Shown here piece by piece: positions 61,801 to 64,000 of a stretch of DNA of 64,000 nucleotides. The position numbers and the translations under genes are program-made. Positions within the stretch are counted from its first letter, which is position 1. Each line of letters begins with the position of its first letter. Source of the stretch: Chitinophagales bacterium (lineage in GTDB: Bacteria > Bacteroidota > Bacteroidia > Chitinophagales > BACL12); contig JACJXO010000010.1 of NCBI GenBank assembly GCA_020636645.1, forward strand, positions 1 to 64,000, written 5' to 3'. Under the pieces are notes generated by a model. That model saw only the letters and a list, made by a program, of their open reading frames with translations, made no database searches and was not told the origin of the DNA.

Positions 61801-61992
61801 GAATCGATGTGTGTTGATATCAGTGATAATGGCAAAGGATTTGACAAGGAATCGGTTCAGTATGGAAATGGATTGTATTCGATGCAACAACGGGCAGAAT
61901 CACTCAAAGGATCACTGAAAATAACAAGCCAGCCAGGCGACGGTGTGTTGGTCAGCTTATGTTTTCCGGCCGGAACCCGCAAGATCTGGTAG
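58879..61992 (+). CDS. Two-component regulator propeller sensor histidine kinase
   Basis: 1037 aa from ATG 58879 (MKRLLSVLCFLLFYCAALRAQ), which gives a clean signal peptide; the open frame extends 171 bp upstream into the previous gene. The periplasmic part has repeated SRGFIWIGTRFGLNRYDG-like blades (reg_prop) and a Y_Y_Y domain (RYRLTGLEENWTES), then one membrane helix (about 805-825). The cytoplasmic part is a HisKA_3 module with phospho-acceptor His843 in NDLHDDVGS, followed by an ATPase domain (EALHNIIKYA, VDISDNGKGFD, GNGLYSMQQRA). It senses an extracellular signal, perhaps a saccharide, and phosphorylates the regulator encoded next. Confidence 0.93.
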   Translation: MKRLLSVLCFLLFYCAALRAQLPDLYFEQITTRNGLSNNSITCLFEDSRGFIWIGTRFGLNRYDGQTYEHFLKSNQNRNSISGNYIVRVLEDQDGIIWVATKDGGLNRFDEQAKEGFRWTALMESTDNKTGLPSNRLTDIVMLNDSVLLLTAEVNPLILLHTRNMEFRYIAPAKNVTDAVLSVRWDDAGSEIKDPFWIHRFKTFRGQIFLSPLKPGPVAAIDATGKLVLRFRDLPCTTIAEFLPEGDSLWVSGWKGGLFLQRNSGTGDDPVITEVFDAEDQINCIESLDDHTLLLGMNSTGVALLDKRTMKSRFFMSEVNNAYSIPGNRVLAMMIDRNGIVWIGTTKGLARYNPAQWKIHAELLPYDEARDISYYSVFTESSGTLRICSSAGIFKKEPADAFFRRVELDFKGQAIQVTGIVQLSDGRFMLSSEQGLFWYDPVKEQLSDWIPSLVYLRDTVIINRSHYSRIAFQVRSPVVYKDQDKEFVLAAVIGYGLLVYDVSDNVNYFLVRDEKNPLSFGDGLLLNVAIDKDRQVWLGSTQGLYRWRSEEGLVNNFDRFLHDPDDPASIPSNYITSIISDPEKGVWITTPDGLGRLVDGSCQTWLPGNDLHRVMLGGLYDQGKVWAAVLEGFEIFDVKRKTFRYQGIPHESWYPSAPLGIIKLPDGQFAYASGKHFLTFHQDDLIADRSFPDVFIKTLLVQDSLIYLKEYPDRIVLKHNQNFVQFNLAGIQVRYPGSLKIRYRLTGLEENWTESSVTSFIRFTNLTPGSYALEVQVTNPVGEWSETNTLYLLDISKPWYGTWWFYGLCLVMSLSVFRLIIFLRERSRYQIEMIRNRIANDLHDDVGSALSSIHLYSEVAHNHSQKNQQELRSLLQKISHASLEMQENMGHIIWSLQPRNAPAGQMGARLRQLAGEMLGAANIRFTYEWDDNLGSLHLSPVQRKECYLICKEALHNIIKYAACTKVTIRLYRKSESMCVDISDNGKGFDKESVQYGNGLYSMQQRAESLKGSLKITSQPGDGVLVSLCFPAGTRKIW

Positions 61993-62026
61993 AAGATCAG
62001 AAATATGAATGAATTAATTTAGGATC

Positions 62027-62668
62027 ATGAAGGAGATCAGGGTAGCTCTGTTTGACGATAATGACATCCGGCGGGATGGAGTGGAGTTATTGCTGAAAAC
62101 TACCGAGGGATATGTCTGCTGCGGATCCTATGAACATGCCGGCAACCTCGTGGCAGAGCTCCATGATGCACAGCCCGATGTGGTCATCATGGATATTGAT
62201 ATGCCGGGAATTGACGGAATTGAAGCGGTCAGGATACTGAAGGGGGCTTTCCCCAACCTCCCGGTTATGATGCAGACTGTCTTTGATCATGATGAGAAAG
62301 TTTTTGAAAGCATCCTGGCAGGAGCCACAGGTTATTTGTTAAAGAAAACACCACCGGTCAAGTTACTGGAGGCCATCAGTGAGATGCATGACGGAGGTGC
62401 GCCAATGACACCAGAGATAGCCGCCAAGGTCCTGGCCTTTTTTGCAAAACAGAACACCCCGGAACCTGCTAACAGCATCGACCTTACAGAAAAAGAGAGT
62501 GCTGTATTACGCGATCTGGTAGAAGGATTCAGTTACAAGATGATTGCTGAAAACCAGGGCATCAGTTACCATACCGTCAATTTCCATGTGCGCAACATCT
62601 ACAGGAAACTCCATGTGCACAGCCTAGGTGAGGCAGTGTCCAAAGCCATACGGGAAAAGTTGATTTAA
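62027..62668 (+). CDS. NarL/LuxR-family response regulator
   Basis: 213 aa. Receiver domain with acidic cluster DDND, phospho-acceptor Asp56 in VVIMDIDMPGIDG and Lys in YLLKKT; the conserved Thr/Ser of the fourth strand appears as QT. The C-terminal LuxR helix-turn-helix is LTEKESAVLRDLVEGFSYKMIAENQGISYHTVNFHVRNIYRKL. It lies 34 bp behind the histidine kinase gene and is its evident partner. The exoprotein gene downstream may be a target. Confidence 0.94.
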   Translation: MKEIRVALFDDNDIRRDGVELLLKTTEGYVCCGSYEHAGNLVAELHDAQPDVVIMDIDMPGIDGIEAVRILKGAFPNLPVMMQTVFDHDEKVFESILAGATGYLLKKTPPVKLLEAISEMHDGGAPMTPEIAAKVLAFFAKQNTPEPANSIDLTEKESAVLRDLVEGFSYKMIAENQGISYHTVNFHVRNIYRKLHVHSLGEAVSKAIREKLI

Positions 62669-62744
62669 CACGTTTTTAACCGGTACCTGCAAGAATTAGT
62701 AGTATGGCAGGAGCATGGATACCGATAGATTTGGGATTCTGTTT

Positions 62745-64000
62745 ATGAAACCCAAAATGAAAAACATGCGCCTACCAATCCTGCTGTCTGCGATACTGAT
62801 CGCAGCACCGATATTATCTTATGCCACTACTATTGCTGAGACCGAATCCAATAACACTTCAGGTACTGCTAATGCAGTGGCTGTGAATGACAGCGTGACC
62901 GGCTCTGTGCTTGGGGCAGATCTGGACTTTGACTGGTTCTCATTCACAACCGCTGAAGATGGTATCATCCGCATTAATTACGCTATTACTGGATCGGGTC
63001 ATGCTAATATATACCTGCTGGACAATGACGGTACAACAATACTGTCCAGTGCAACTGTAGTTCCGGCTGGAACTACGGCATCATTTCAGTACAATAAGGC
63101 GGCGGCTGGCGACTACTTCATGCGAATTCAGTACTACAGTGCCGCAACAGATTGCAGCTATGAACTGGTGCCCGAGGTCATAACGAATGGTTATGGTCAG
63201 GATGCTGAACCAAATGATGTATATACAGATGCTTTGGTGTTGGCAGAAAATAGTTCAGCAGACGGCCATTTAGGTTACCGCTATAATGGTGGCGCACTGG
63301 ATCAGATAGACTGGTACCAGGTCACCACGACAGAAGATGGTAATCTGAATGTGACGCTGGATATTGAACCCAGTTCCTATTTTAATCTATCCATTTATGA
63401 TTCAAATGGAGTGACTTCGCTGGGCTCAGCTTCAGCTTCTGATCTGGTTAGCGTTACCAGAAATGGTGTAGCTGCCGGTGTGTATTATATCCGTGTACAC
63501 TATTATTCAACTACTTACTACGGAGGATATACACTCACAAATTCACTTACATCCACAGGTATCCCTAACGATGCAGAACCAAATGATGTCTCTACTCAAG
63601 CACTTGTTCTGCCTGAGAATGGAAGCACACAGGGGCATATTGGTTATCGGTATAATGGAGGAAGCTATGACGAAGATGACTGGTATGAACTTACAACCAC
63701 CAGCGATGGTGATGTGACAGTTTCATTAGCTTATTCTGTTGGCATGTACCACCGGCTATACCTGTATGCTGCAGACGGAGTGACCAATCTGGCTTCAACT
63801 GGGGGTTATGATTCGATCTCTGTGACAAAGGCCGGACTTGCTGCCGGTACATTCCTTGTACGGGTAGAGCACTACTCAACCACTTATTACAGCCCTTATA
63901 CATTATACAATGCAGTGGCTATGACAGAATATGACAATGACGCTGAGCCTAATGATGTATATACAGATGCCATGGTTATGGATGAAAACAGTACCATGTA
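62745..64000 (+). CDS. Exported protein with repeated pre-peptidase C-terminal (PPC) domains, 3' truncated by the window
   Basis: Open from ATG 62745 (MKPKMKNMRLPILLSAILIA) to the right edge, 418 codons; ATGs at 62757 and 62766 are alternatives. A signal peptide ends near SYA. At least three tandem units of about 125 residues follow, each with NDAEPNDVYTDALVL, GHxGYRYNGG, DWYxxTTTxDGxL and GVYYIRVHYYSTTYY; this is the bacterial PPC domain repeat. These domains usually flank secreted proteases or adhesins. The catalytic or sorting part, if any, lies beyond the window. It follows the response regulator gene by 76 bp. Confidence 0.85.
   Translation, partial: MKPKMKNMRLPILLSAILIAAPILSYATTIAETESNNTSGTANAVAVNDSVTGSVLGADLDFDWFSFTTAEDGIIRINYAITGSGHANIYLLDNDGTTILSSATVVPAGTTASFQYNKAAAGDYFMRIQYYSAATDCSYELVPEVITNGYGQDAEPNDVYTDALVLAENSSADGHLGYRYNGGALDQIDWYQVTTTEDGNLNVTLDIEPSSYFNLSIYDSNGVTSLGSASASDLVSVTRNGVAAGVYYIRVHYYSTTYYGGYTLTNSLTSTGIPNDAEPNDVSTQALVLPENGSTQGHIGYRYNGGSYDEDDWYELTTTSDGDVTVSLAYSVGMYHRLYLYAADGVTNLASTGGYDSISVTKAGLAAGTFLVRVEHYSTTYYSPYTLYNAVAMTEYDNDAEPNDVYTDAMVMDENSTM

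Noticed and set aside
1..64000. tRNA or rRNA genes
   Set aside because: I scanned the gaps for T-loop (GGTTCGAATCC-like) and rRNA signatures and found none; the few GTTCGA matches lie inside coding sequence.

Overview
The window comes from a Bacteroidota genome, probably a Saprospiria- or Chitinophagia-like environmental lineage; I cannot fix the order. The evidence is type IX secretion (T9SS) C-terminal sorting domains of type A (762, 3050, 18020, 19521, 20902) and type B (42022), a PorV/PorQ-like outer-membrane barrel (55479), choice-of-anchor L and B proteins, a periplasmic-propeller histidine kinase, a lidless adenylate kinase, the mutL-rhomboid-rhomboid neighbourhood, and start-proximal TAnnTTTG-like promoters without obvious Shine-Dalgarno sequences. 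I found no tRNA, rRNA, CRISPR array or intact IS.

Layout. 0-0.65 kb: a gene tail and a decayed IS1182-like transposase. 0.76-7 kb: secreted proteins (a repeat propeller, a T9SS-exported alpha/beta hydrolase, small exported proteins). 7.2-9.8 kb: a TetR/SDR pair with two matching operators, a zinc-ribbon protein and a formate/nitrite transporter. 9.9-13.5 kb: a periplasmic isochorismatase-like protein and an arsenic operon (arsR-arsM-acr3-metallophosphoesterase). 13.5-22.3 kb: a structured leader, then an array of paralogous T9SS cargo genes, some decayed, most linked by ATGA stop/start overlaps. 22.4-26.5 kb: a NagZ-like GH3/serine hydrolase fusion, a repeat-rich gene-free stretch and an orphan gene. 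26.7-33 kb: mutL, two rhomboids, an EEP-fold hydrolase and cysS. 33-42 kb: three cobalamin-binding-type radical SAM proteins, two methyltransferases, a glycosyltransferase, a nucleotidyltransferase-fold protein and a dihaem cytochrome c. 42-53.8 kb: a large type B T9SS protein and housekeeping genes (ridA, EamA transporter, obgE, adk, hpt, a LysM glucosaminidase, an O-methyltransferase). 53.8-64 kb: a choice-of-anchor B protein, a PorV-like barrel with a partner lipoprotein, a saccharopine dehydrogenase-like enzyme, a propeller histidine kinase/LuxR response regulator pair, and a pre-peptidase-domain exoprotein that runs off the end.

The most unusual part is the 13.5-22.3 kb cargo array. A GC-rich cassette of about 264 bp, encoding a T9SS C-terminal domain and ending in a hairpin, is present three times at about 95% identity at the 3' ends of three adjacent AT-rich genes. 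In two of them the remains of the former sorting domain lie directly behind the cassette, out of frame, and still end in the ATGA overlap with the next gene. This looks like replacement of secretion signals by a spreading cassette. At the head of the array, the signal-peptide region of the first gene holds a CACTGYT tandem repeat; loss of one 7-bp unit would join an upstream ATG in frame to a good signal peptide, so the gene may be phase-variable. The leader before it has two mutually exclusive hairpins and a terminator-like hairpin. The second candidate for undescribed biology is the radical SAM cluster at 33-42 kb.
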